Shown here one piece after another: positions 1-10,500 of a stretch of 64,000 bases of DNA. The notes under the pieces are model-generated. The model did not search any database, was not told the DNA's origin, and was given only the letters and a program-made list of their open reading frames with translations. Position 1 is the first letter of the stretch, and every line of letters starts with the position of its first letter. This stretch comes from Fasciolopsis buskii (taxonomy: Eukaryota; Platyhelminthes; Trematoda; Plagiorchiida; Fasciolidae). The stretch spans positions 81,088-145,087 of the forward strand of contig LUCM01009854.1 of NCBI GenBank assembly GCA_008360955.1. The letters run 5' to 3'. Both the position numbers and the translations under genes were made by a program.

Positions 1-40
1 AACCAGAGAATCACAGCATGGTGTGTTAAAGACGAGGTAC

Positions 41-120
<80 letters not shown>

Positions 121-160
121 GTACCTCGTCTTTAACACACCATGCTGTGATTCTCTGGTT
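1..160. repeat. Perfect 160-bp palindrome with (AT)37 core
   Basis: Bases 1-43 are the exact reverse complement of 118-160, and 44-117 is an uninterrupted AT dinucleotide run, so the whole segment is one perfect inverted repeat centred at 80.5. As single strand it would form a long hairpin. It begins at the first base of the window, so the inverted repeat may extend further left. It could be a genuine AT-rich cruciform or an assembly fold-back artefact at a simple repeat; the sequence alone cannot separate these. Confidence 0.95.
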
Positions 161-1944
161 GTTAATTGCAGCGCGCGAGGTTAGGCAGTGCAATTTATCG
201 ACCTTTTGGTAAGAGATATTCTCTCCCTCATGAACGGTCTGATCAGGAATGACCAGTCGATTCAAAACGCGGTGTAATAATGTTTTCCCTTCTTCTTCGT
301 TATTTTTTACACCAGAACCGGATCAATATGCAACAGTTCACGGTGCTCTCCGTAAAGCAATTCCGGTTTCAGTAAACAGATGCTCTTAGTAACGTCCAAA
401 AAATTGATCGTCGAAACTCTCAAAGTGCAAAACACATACATATTTCCATTGTCGAATTTCGCGTCATGACTGAGGGGTCGATGCCATTTTTTGCTTCCTC
501 GATCTCACTTTCCGCGATAATCACAAGTTGAGCTTTAGCTGAAAAATGTCGCTGGAAGAGATCATCTTCACTCTACGACAGCGCTCAATGTGTTGTCTGT
601 CATGCAACATATCTGGTGTTTCTTCGTGATTCTAAAAGAATAAACAGTTTGATTAACTGAATTCATTGATTTTCTTCTATGCAGCTATTCACAAAACTCT
701 CACACTGAGCAAAGACTTTGTCCAGGTCCGACTTCCCGTAAGCTTCAGATAAGTGAAGTTTTGGAAGGGCAGCGGTGCAGTTTAAGAGTCTCCATTTATC
801 GTGCAATGTTTCCCATTCTAAGCGTTTTTAATATGCGATGTTGGTGTAAGTTCTTTGAGATGCCAAAAGGAATTGGCATAATCTGATCATCGTTCTCCCA
901 AACTCCCGTCTACGAAACGCTGGCAATACGGAAAAGTAATTAAGATAGATTTCTTTGCCACACAGGAAAGACAGCATATAGTTCTGAATCATTTATTCAT
1001 TTCGACAACCCGTTTCCACAGATATTTACCGAAAAGAACAGCCTGGTTTTCCGACAAAGCCAGTCTTGAACATATCCGCAAACTCGGATTTATCCAGCAA
1101 ACGCTATGACACAAATCAATTCGATGCTGACAAAGACACGTGGCGGAGTTGGAACAAATCGGCTAGACCAGCAGACTCAGGTTTTCGAATGTGGAACATT
1201 GATCGGCGATTGATATAACACTGCAACAAGGTGGTTGTGCCGGTATTTTCTGACTGATTTGCCCTAAATACATATTTAGCACTGACGTTTCCAGACAAGT
1301 AAATCATATGCGCTCGCGAAAAGTAATCACGGGGAATGGAGATTGAGGTACCACACACGGCAGACCGGCGTTATCATAACAGCATTTACTAATATTGTAG
1401 AACCATGTTGTTCGTTTTAACTGCAGCCAGAGAGAACTCAGCAATGGTTTCATCACGTGCCTCACTCTCGCGCACACAGTCAAACGGAGAACTCTGTTTT
1501 ACAATTACATATGTAGGAAACCGGCTAGTAAACCAGTACGATTTTATTGAAATAAAACTGCACATAAGTCAGCTGAAGGGGGGAGGAACAATAAAAAGTA
1601 GGTTAAAAGGTCTTTTTCTGATTAGTAGTAGTAGTGGTAGCACCAACTTTGATAGCGAATGATATTTCTAACTTTCACAAATCAGAAAGTCGGAAGGGAT
1701 CAACCGATGACAAATCCGAGACTGCCCTACAGGCAGCACAAAGGGTATTAGAAATCCTATTCATGTATTTAAGTAGACACTTGAGTAGTGTGAGTTTTCA
1801 CTCTGAAATGACCAATCGGGAACTACGGAAGTGATATACAACTGTCTCCTCCTTGATAAAAATCATCAACAATCTGCATAATCATCTCAGATCAATGCAA
1901 ATCAATGATGGATGTTAGGTGACATCCTGTTCACGAAACATTTG
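161..1944. other. Gene-free stretch
   Basis: No coding sequence recognised. Short open frames on both strands (up to 85 codons) match no family I know and are at chance length. A short imperfect TAG repeat lies near 1622-1640. Probably intergenic or intronic. Confidence 0.5.
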
Positions 1945-2011
1945 AGTGCCTCGTGGCTTAATGGCTGAGACGTGCAACTCAAAATCGTTCTTCTCGGGTT
2001 CGCGTCTCAGT
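1945..2011 (+). repeat. tRNA-like short element (SINE head candidate)
   Basis: An A-box-like stretch (TGGCTTAATGGCTGAG, from 1954) is followed about 30 bases later by a B-box-like stretch (GGGTTCGCGTCTC, 1996-2008), the layout of an internal RNA polymerase III promoter. The B-box resembles those of the modules in the 14622 and 37656 repeats. A clean cloverleaf is not visible, so this is called a tRNA-derived repeat rather than a working tRNA gene. Confidence 0.5.
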
Positions 2012-2296
2012 GCGGGGGACGTAGATATTCACAGCTGGCGATTCTTTACAGGTGCACAGTGTTTCCAAGGTTCTTTAATGATGAGGTGAATTTAAAGTCA
2101 CTTGGTGAATAATTTCGTGAATTTCCGAATAACCCCACAGAACACGCTGAAAAACAGCAGGTTGTGACAAGCAAGCTCGTTTCAGTTATTCGTATCATGC
2201 CAATAAATAACACTGAATAAGATTTACTATAAATGGAAGGAGCATCATAGGTTACAGTCGTGGTGATCAAAATATATCCACTGTTGTGCGCGTGTT

Positions 2297-2315
2297 TGTG
2301 TGTGTGTGTGTGTGT
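2297..2315. repeat. (TG)n microsatellite
   Basis: A run of TG dinucleotides. It falls inside a minus-strand open frame and is what produces that frame's His-Thr repeat, which is therefore not protein-coding evidence. Confidence 0.9.
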
Positions 2316-2389
2316 ATGCTTGCGGATATGTTTGTGAAGCCGGTGGAAGTAGAAATTATGGGCTAGGGGATGCAATTCACACCCGTGGC

Positions 2390-2905
2390 CTGGGTCTCTA
2401 AGAGATTCGGGCGTGACTGCACGAAAGACATTTGCTGCGTGGAACGTTTTATCAAAAGTTTCGGATACTTTTTCACAGATAACGTTTGCCACAGTGTCAT
2501 CCTTAAAAGGCAAACTAATGTACAGGGTTCCTTTTCTACAGTTGCTTTTAACGCCTTTCTTCAGATTGTCCATAGTGTCGTCAATGCAACGTTCGGCATA
2601 GCCGTTCCGCGGAAACACGTTTGGCATGAAAAAAGTTTCTTCTATGGTACCTTCAGTAAAGATTTTACGTGTTCCATTGACTAGGCAACGTATTAGGTTA
2701 AGTTTTACTTTAAGCTGCACGAAACTGCTGAAATTAATTCACTGGCCCTTCCAAGCAGCTTTCCTGTTTGCCCACAACCGTACTGAGCCATCCACCAGGC
2801 AAACATCGAAGTGTTCTATTCTGTCGTGTTCTTCCTTTTCCAGGGTGAACTGGACATTCGGATGGGCCTTATCGAACGTGTACAGTCTATTATCCCTCTC
2901 CTATT
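2390..2905 (-). pseudogene. Penelope-like retroelement reverse transcriptase fragment
   Basis: Read right to left, the minus strand gives a frame starting LYTFDKAHPNVQFTLEKEEH, then an 'F-DV-L---GS' segment, then a stretch with NRKAAWKGQ, 'FSSFVQLKVK' and 'GYAERCI'. This order resembles the thumb region after the catalytic motifs in Penelope-like and related fluke reverse transcriptases, where the usual text is of the type 'HPN--FT-E----G-LPFLDV', 'YRKPTWTGQY' and 'NGYP--FI'. One in-frame stop interrupts it at 2739-2741, and a stop at 2901-2903 marks the 5' limit. The catalytic YxDD part is absent. Downstream, where a GIY-YIG endonuclease would follow, the frame runs into unrelated sequence and the TG repeat. 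It is a dead, doubly truncated copy. The assignment rests on motif order, without a database match. Confidence 0.6.
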
Positions 2906-2910
2906 TGTAG

Positions 2911-4514
2911 TAAATCATATATCATGTTATTTATTGGCATGATTACGAATAATTGAAAACGAGATTAGTCGTCAAACTGTGCCGTTTTTCAATTTACTGA
3001 GTGCATAATCTCCTACTACTAACACATGCACATGTCATGCACGTATCCTTACATAGAAGTGCTCTACCGTTCCGTATCTGGATTGGTTCCTGATGAACCC
3101 CAAAACTGTAAAATTTCAAATTTACAAAGGAGTGAACTAAAAATGTTTACAAATATCGTCTTATCAAGTATTCAGTTTTTATTCAAGTCAAAAATGTGCA
3201 TTCCGGCCAACTGAAAGCTAAATATCCTCCCATTCGGATGCATTTACCTTTCTTAACTACACTTGACGACTGCATTCTTATGATGAAAAATATTTTCGAT
3301 AGCCCATAACCTCTGGGGTCCAGCACAAGTGAAATCACGAAGCCGGGAACTGCCGCGCTGGAACTTAGAATAACGTTCGCACAAGGCCCCAATAAAAGTC
3401 AGACATGTCGATGAACAGGGCGAAAACGATGTGTCGACTACGAGCAGGGAGATCGGAGGAAGTTGGATGCAAAGCTCTGGGTTAGTCGATCACCGCCAGT
3501 CGCATGCGAAACGCGCTGTGTAATCCAAAATAGGTTGACCCTTAACCGAGCAGACTGGATTGAGAGATACTATACAGCAGTAAACTGGAAACGGTAAAAC
3601 TTTCAGTTAGAAATGAACTGGTTAATAAATGGGTTTGCTCCCCAGTTAGATAATCAAACGACATCTGAAGAATACCAAATATGATGAATTTACCAGCTGA
3701 TTTCTTTCTTACGGCATAGAACAATGTGTCCCAGAGAACATATTGCTGGTTAGCAACAAGCAACAACGAACAAGCTCATTCTCTAAAGACTGCCTTCCAG
3801 CGGCCTCAGTCGTCAAATCCATTTAGGGTACGTCTCCAGGATCTCACTGTTCCTTGCTGCACTGGTTTGTACTGTCGGTCATGCTATCGGCAGATCAAAA
3901 TTCAATTTCTACCGTTCAGGCGCGTACATCCAACATCATTACTATGCACAAACAAAAGGAACATGCACATGATGCCTTCAATTTCATTTTGGGTTCCTCT
4001 TGAATTACTTGCATATTAGCAGTTTCTTCGAGAACTCCGAGTTTCTCATTAATGAGCATTTGCAGATTTCCATCACACCGAAACACCAACGCTCCTGAGA
4101 TAGCAAAATTAGCTCTCTACTCAATGTTGTTTGTGTGTTATCCAACCGACTGCGTACGAAAGTGCAAATTGCGTGAGATGTTCAACGCTCAATGAACAAT
4201 TGAAAATACGTTCGATATGCAGAATTGTTCAGTTAATTAATGTAATATCATTAGCCAAATCCACATATATTTCGGATATTGTGCATTTGTTCTGCCAGAT
4301 GAATTATTGCTGAAGCGGTCGTTCTGAATTCAGGTAGTCTGCACCGAACGGTGTCACCGTATTTAAACATCTGGTCTCACAGTATGAATTTTAATCGATA
4401 TAGGGTCTCTCAATTGACACTATACTTCCCATCTGGCAACCCTGTCAATGACTGCCGTCATCTTCCCGAAAACTGTTCACCTTATCCCACCACCAACAAA
4501 AGTCTTTCGTCTTT
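2911..4514. other. Gene-free stretch
   Basis: No recognisable coding sequence. A small hairpin sequence near 3083-3102 (GGTTC...GAACC) has a close relative at 10593-10614. Nothing else stands out. Confidence 0.5.
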
Positions 4515-4592
4515 TTCCTCTTTAATTTTTTTATTATTAAAGTGATAATTTTCACCTTTTTTCAGGAAGGGGGCCGCGGCCAATAGAGGAAA
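4515..4592 (-). repeat. Tail fragment of tRNA-like SINE family (third copy)
   Basis: The minus strand carries a GGCCGCGGC-CCCTTCCTGAAAA block followed by an A/T-rich TAATAA-type tail. The same block and tail order is seen in the copy at 56339-56520. The tRNA-like head is missing, so this looks like a 5'-truncated copy. Confidence 0.5.
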
Positions 4593-5684
4593 AAATAAAC
4601 TCCACTCACTGGACCAATGATTGATTTCCACTTTTAATATTTTGCTTTAAGTTTAGGTGAAACAACAGTGCAGCGTGAATTTGTACGAATACCAACGACG
4701 GCCAACAGGGTCACGGCCAAATGAAAGTAACATGACCCGCGGAAACTTCAACCAACTCAAACTCCGCGGCTTTTTACGGCGTTGAGCGGGTGCAGCTTAG
4801 GTTATGAATGAAGCACGATAAGAAAAAGGTTTCTCCGTTGTGGATACAGTGTCTAGTTAAGGGATTGACAATTACCAAGGGAATAATATCTGAGTGCTGA
4901 TGCGTTGATGCAGTAAAAGCACTGCCATCCAAGAAGAAACCTTAAATTAATCGTATACACAATATTAAATTCAGACAATTGCTTAAATGACTTCACTCCC
5001 ATAATTTAAACTTTGGAAGGGTACTTGTGTTTATCACCATGATCAATAATATAACTCAATCAAGCCCGTCAAGCGTAAAAAACAAGCAAGGAAAAGCATC
5101 ATGACCGCCTGCTCTTAGAACGCGAGAGTTGCGAACGTTTCTGATAAGCAAAAACACATGAAGACTATTGTAAAAGGAGAAAACGGAGAGGAGAGAAAAC
5201 CAGACCTGCCATCTCAGAAGCAAAGGCGGGAAAAGAGAATGATGCTGCGAGTGCATCGCAACATCGTGGGAAGCGTGAAGATAAACCGGCACAAGCGAGC
5301 GCGTGTTTCAATCATTATGATCTCGACTATAATAACATGATCAGAAACGATTCATCATAAGAGTATATACACTGCCATATCGTTTAGTGCGTCCAGCCGT
5401 GCTCAACAACGAAGACGAACTAGGTTGCGACACCACCGCAACTAAATTTTGCTGTGCATTACCTTATTTCACCTTGCCAAGCAATCTGTTGGATTTCTCA
5501 CGATGGAGCCTTACTCCACTTCGAGGGGGAACGCAAAATAGGACACGGTAATGCAGACGAGTGTTCGCCATATGAAACAACACTACTGGCCCAGAGCCAA
5601 CGTAAGTCTACTGTAGTTCAGAAGCTGAACAGAGTATTTCTCAGAATTGGCAGCCTAGTTACTTTTTAGCTCTTAACGCTACAC
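4593..5684. other. Gene-free stretch
   Basis: No gene or repeat recognised. Open frames are short and overlap on both strands. Confidence 0.5.
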
Positions 5685-5689
5685 CTAAT

Positions 5690-6210
5690 CACCACGGTCA
5701 CTCCATCCAATCCTAGCCATAATACGTAAACATCGGCGGTCGAAAACCTCCAACCGACGAACATCTCCCACATGCATACTCCACGTCTCGCAACCGTACA
5801 ACAGAACTGCGCACACTGCGGCACAGCACACACGACCTTTCAACTTCAGTGAAATATCAGGCCGACACCACGAGTGATTCAGTCCAGCGTAAGCTGCTCG
5901 ATCCATCGATATACGCGTTTACTTCCACTCCCCAGCTACCATCGTTGGACACGCAGCTACCAAGGTAGGTGAAACGGTCCACAGTCGTTATTTCCTCTCA
6001 ACCCAGTATCAAGTTTGGCGCTGTTGTCGTCCAGTCCTGTAACTGTACTTTGCACTTTGAAGGTGCAAAGCACATTCCAAGCGGAGCGACCGATCTCGAC
6101 AGTCTATCTAGTGCCCGTTGTGCATGGTCCGCGGATTTGAACAGGCACACGACGTCATCTACGTAACTGGCATACTGTTCTACAGTGTTCAAATATCCAT
6201 TATTGCAGTT
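5690..6210 (-). pseudogene. RTE-like LINE, 3' fragment of reverse transcriptase ORF
   Basis: Two minus-strand frames belong to one decayed reverse transcriptase. The upstream piece contains the catalytic YVDD box (6154-6165) followed by VVCLFKSADHAQRALDRL and then GMCFAPSKCK and LQDWTTTAPN. The downstream piece contains LLYGCETWSM, VRRLEVFDRRCL and ARIGWSDR. The LLYGCETW segment plus the following R-L--F---CLR pattern is typical of the C-terminal region of RTE-type non-LTR retrotransposons. It aligns by eye with the same region of the longer copy at 43580-44090. The frame between the two pieces is broken, and everything upstream of the YVDD box is gone, as expected for 5' truncation during target-primed reverse transcription. 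Unlike the longer copy, this one keeps both active-site aspartates. Confidence 0.8.
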
Positions 6211-6214
6211 ATGA

Positions 6215-6920
6215 GCTCTTCCTGGAATGACGATCTCATGATGTCCCTGATATAAATTTTCTCCTTTAACCATTTATTGCTTATCGTTGCAGAAGATAAG
6301 CTCAAGGGAGCCTCAGTTTAAAAACCTACTCCATCTCATTTATGACACAGCCATCGCAGACAATAGCTGAAGCACTTTGATGAACCGACATAAATGCATA
6401 ACAGGACTGTTGGCTAAGAACCGGATGTGGACTGGGTCGCTTGCACACGTTGAACCGAGCAGGACAAGTCTTGAGTTCTGTTTTTACTTGTTAATGAGTC
6501 TGGAGCGCATTCGATTTGAAATTCACAATATCCAAGTAAGAACAAAATTCCTTACACAGTTGCTTTTCGTTTTCACAACAAAGGATTTAAATTCAGGGTA
6601 CGCTTTTATCGATTGATCGCCTTCTGTTTTTGTTGGCTTATTGAAATAGATACTTTTAATCCAAAAACAGAAAAAAATCTCACTGTTAACCAAATTCGAG
6701 CACTCCAGCCTGGAGAGTTTGAATCTATCAGACGCATTTCTAGTTTATTTCATACCATCCGATGCTTTAAGTCACTTGATCACCGGATAAGATCATTCAT
6801 TCCAAATCGGGCACCGTACTTTACGAGTCGAGTGTTTTGGTTTGGATTAGAAGATTTTTATTTCTACTTTCTGCCATATTGTCGTTTGCTTTATTTTGAT
6901 AGTCCTGAAATTGATGTTGG
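6215..6920. other. Gene-free stretch with one long chance frame
   Basis: A 157-codon plus-strand frame begins at 6613 and runs to 7086. It is rich in Phe/Tyr/Arg, has no family features I recognise and continues into the tRNA-like element at 6921. I regard it as non-coding. Confidence 0.4.
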
Positions 6921-6998
6921 TCAATCGGCCAACAACGTGGCATCTGAAACAGAAGGCCACGGGTTCCAGTCCTACCACCGCCAGCCTACTTCCGGATT
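6921..6998 (+). repeat. tRNA-like short element
   Basis: The segment has an A-box-like start (TGGTCAATCGGCCAAC), a central CATCTGAAACAGAAGG block and a B-box-like GGGTTCCAGTCC. The central CAGAAGG block and the following box resemble those of the element at 50028-50105, so the two may belong to one tRNA-derived SINE family. No clean cloverleaf. Confidence 0.45.
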
Positions 6999-6999
6999 T

Positions 7000-7420
7000 G
7001 GTAACCATCTGTTGATCACCAACCGTTTCCCGAAAACAAAGCGCTTCGTTATTTCACCATTGAAGCAAGAGAAACACAAAGGATAAACTGGATGGATAAT
7101 AATATATATTAGCCTTACGAAACGGTCACTGGCTACCAAATCAGGACATGGGCAAAACCACTGGGCTTCCAATCGCGGTTGTGCAAGTCCAATCATCAAA
7201 ATGCTGTCTGTGTAAACATCTACAGTGAATATTTCTTGGAAATACCAGTCACTTCTCGCCCATAATTCTCTTCGATCGAAATCGACTTGTTTTTGTGGAG
7301 AGAAAAATGAGTGGGAATTACCACAAAAAAATCCTAGTAAAGAAGTTAGAATCTTCGGTCTCGCACAGTAGAATGCATCCTCAGTTATACAAGCATCCGT
7401 GGCGGATAAGCACGCTATAC
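7000..7420. other. Gene-free stretch
   Basis: Nothing recognised between the tRNA-like element and the CAT-rich tract. Confidence 0.4.
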
Positions 7421-7580
7421 CATCAACATCATCATCATCATCAGCCCAGTCAGAAGCATCGTGGTCATCATTATAATCCCCCTCTTACGGGTCGCCATTA
7501 ACATCGTCAGCATTATCTTCCGAGGCATTGTCATTGGCATTATCATTACCACAGCCATGATATTCATAATAACCGCAACA
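7421..7580. repeat. (CAT)n-rich tract
   Basis: A pure ATC run at 7427-7443 is followed by about 130 bases of interrupted CAT, CAG and ATT triplets. It looks like a degraded trinucleotide microsatellite. The His-rich plus-strand frame across it is a by-product. Confidence 0.75.
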
Positions 7581-10500
7581 GAGAATGTACTTTTGCGGGA
7601 AGGTTGTCCCTAAGGCACCTGCATTTTCGTGAATTCATGTAGACATCCTCTGTGTCAAAAACGTTTTCATACAATCCAAAAAATCATTCATCCTCATTAT
7701 CAATCTATTCGCTTTCTTTGCATGGTTACAGTTTACCCTGACTTTATTGGTTTCAATTTTTACAATGTGCCGATTCCATGTACCGTTAATGTTACTGTGC
7801 ACTCGTAGCCTAGAAGATAGTGTCTATTCAAGATGGTTGTCAGTTGTCTTGTATTTTAACAAACTTCGTTATTTTTTATCGAACACTCGGTATAAGTGTT
7901 TCGTTTGAGCCAACTATATGTAACCAACTGCTGTCGTTATCTTCGGTTATTACAATTCGTCGTTCGTGTCAACCTGTCAAATCGCACTGCGCACATATCG
8001 ACCACGAGGACTGGTTGTACAGTAAGAATGTAAATAGAATCAGCCAACAGCATGCTTCAAACCGGAAATTCTGAATGGAAATAAATAATATAAGCAAAAT
8101 CATCGAAAGATTTCGTAATCAATTACCGTACCCATTCCAAATACGCGGATCGATTCAGCTGGGAGGGATTAGCTACATTCCAAGTGAAATGTTTCTTTAC
8201 AAAGTTCCATAACAAGTTTCTTCTGGAAAATTTTGCAAGAGACCAGGTGATCAAATACGAAGTACCCGAACACAACAGATACTAGGGTCTTTTCAACTTC
8301 GTCGTTATCTCGCCTTAGCTTATCAGTTCGCTTGGAATTGACGGGTTGTTTGGTCCAGGTGAGTTGTCATTATGTTTAAGTAGATTTCCGCAGTCAAGTT
8401 GAACCTGATCGATAGTCCTAGTGTTTGGATCATAACGGTCGTAATGATATATAAGCACTGGCGAAACCCTCCGATCGACGAGGATCTTGCGCAAACCCTT
8501 GTGATCACGAATATTACTAAGTAATAGAGATAAAAATTAATGCACATGATTCATGATCTTCAGAAAGACAGTTAAAACATTCATTACATTTGCTTTATTT
8601 ACTACATTCTTAGGGGTTTTCCGAATGCAGTAATGTGACCCGTGTCGTTTTTCTGGGTGTCTCATCGTCTTCAACTTATCTGTTTTTGGGAATCAATAAA
8701 ATTTTAATAGACACGGAAACCAAGGCCATTCGAACGAGTGAGCCGGGAGAAACGGCCTATCATGTTCTATTTCAATCGGGTGTCCTGTGATGAGGATCTT
8801 ATTTGCATTAAGCCGTATTCATTAAAACGGTCCATGTTTGAAACCTGATGTCCACGAACGATGCTTGGCGGTCGAGCTATTTAACTAGACGAACTTCGGG
8901 TACTTAAGAAAACTGCCTACCACACTGAGTCACAGACAACTGCCTGCTTACAGTCTAATTGAAATCGAATCTTGGTTTCCGAGCCACTGCGCTGTAGTTC
9001 GTATTTATGGATCCCCGATTAGTTCCTTCTGAGATCTCGTGGTTTTTGTGGCCAACAGAACACGTGGAGTATTCTACCTCTTTGGCAGTTTACATAAAGA
9101 ATTTACGAATATCGATGATCTAGGACCCTGGGACAGTTGTTGAGTCACCATATTCAGCCTTCCACATTCCCTGACTAATTTATATGGCTGATGGGAACAA
9201 CGATACAGTGAACGAAAGCTTTCGTTTATTGTGCCACGTCACGAGCACCTTGCATTTGGTACGTGACTAATAGTCAAACACCATTGCTTCTAACAACCAT
9301 CAAACCGCAGATTCGGCACCAAGAAGCTCGCTATTCAACTTCTGCGTACAAACCAATGGGGCTGGAAGAACACTATAATGTTAATGCCTGTGATGACAAT
9401 AAACATGAATTATCAGATGGAATGGAGTTCGTTGTGCGCTTTGAAGCAGTGAAAACCTAAAGTTATCTGCTTAAAAACTGATGATTGCAGCCGAACAAAT
9501 TTTACATGCGCATGGAATATTTTTGATAAAACTTGCTTTGATCCTGTATCATCTAGAACAGGAAGCTAGAAAATATCAGGGAACGTGATAACACATAAAC
9601 TTGGTAGTGGATCCCAAAACGACTCATCCTACTGACAGGTAAAACACGAACCGTGTGTCGCTGAATTGTGCAGGATCTAGTATTTCGCCTGAATTCTGCG
9701 TGTTCATCACACGTCTTTTTGGTTTCGAGAAACATTCTACATGAATACAAGGCAAGAATCGTCTTCAGTGAAGTGATTCGATAAACAATCATTGAACAGC
9801 TCTAGTTTATAGAATTGCAGCCCGTGGACTGTTGTTTTTGCTATACCCAAATGGGAGCTCGTTGCCCCCGCGCCTGACTTGGCAGTGTCACCAATCAGAC
9901 AAACTGGTACGCTTCGTCAATTGGTTAATTGGCAAAAAACCACGTGTTAGTGACATAATGCTCACCAGGAATTAGAATTTGCAGATGGTATTAGAAGCTA
10001 AGGTGACCGAATCTGCCTCTACTCGGCAAACTAAACTGGTTCTATGCGCCAAGGGCTTCCTTATAGTCATCTAAACCATTGATTATTTTGGTAAGTGTTT
10101 TACTGCCATGGACTGTTCCTAGAAAATGGAAATTCCAGGGCTTCTGTTTTACTTCCGACACAGAATTCATTTATATGACAACACGGTATGTCCTTATTAT
10201 TCAGTCGTAAGGGGAAAACGAAATATCTTCTGTAGTTTTCAATATTTTGGAAGTGTTGGATTCCGTAAAGAAATAATGGTTGTTGACCATGGGTGCTACG
10301 GCTCAGTAGCGCGGTCAGTGACGTCCTTGCATTTGCAATCCTTTTTCTTGCACATAGCTTTTCAAATTATTACATTTCAACTAATCTTGCATTGTTTGTG
10401 ATTCGTTTGACTTTTTCGTAGGCGATGCGCTAAAGTGACAATCAAAACTAAAGAAAATCATTATGAGGCTGGTGGTTGGACAAATGATTTGAGTTGTGCT

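Noticed and set aside
26..265. Minus-strand 79-codon frame with an Ile-Tyr repeat
   Set aside because: The repeat is a translation of the AT palindrome core.
2046..2389. C-terminal part of the 224-codon minus-strand frame
   Set aside because: His-Thr repeats come from a TG microsatellite, and the rest has no similarity to the reverse transcriptase part.
6613..7086. 157-codon plus-strand frame
   Set aside because: No recognisable features, continues through a tRNA-like repeat, and its length is not surprising for 64 kb searched in six frames.
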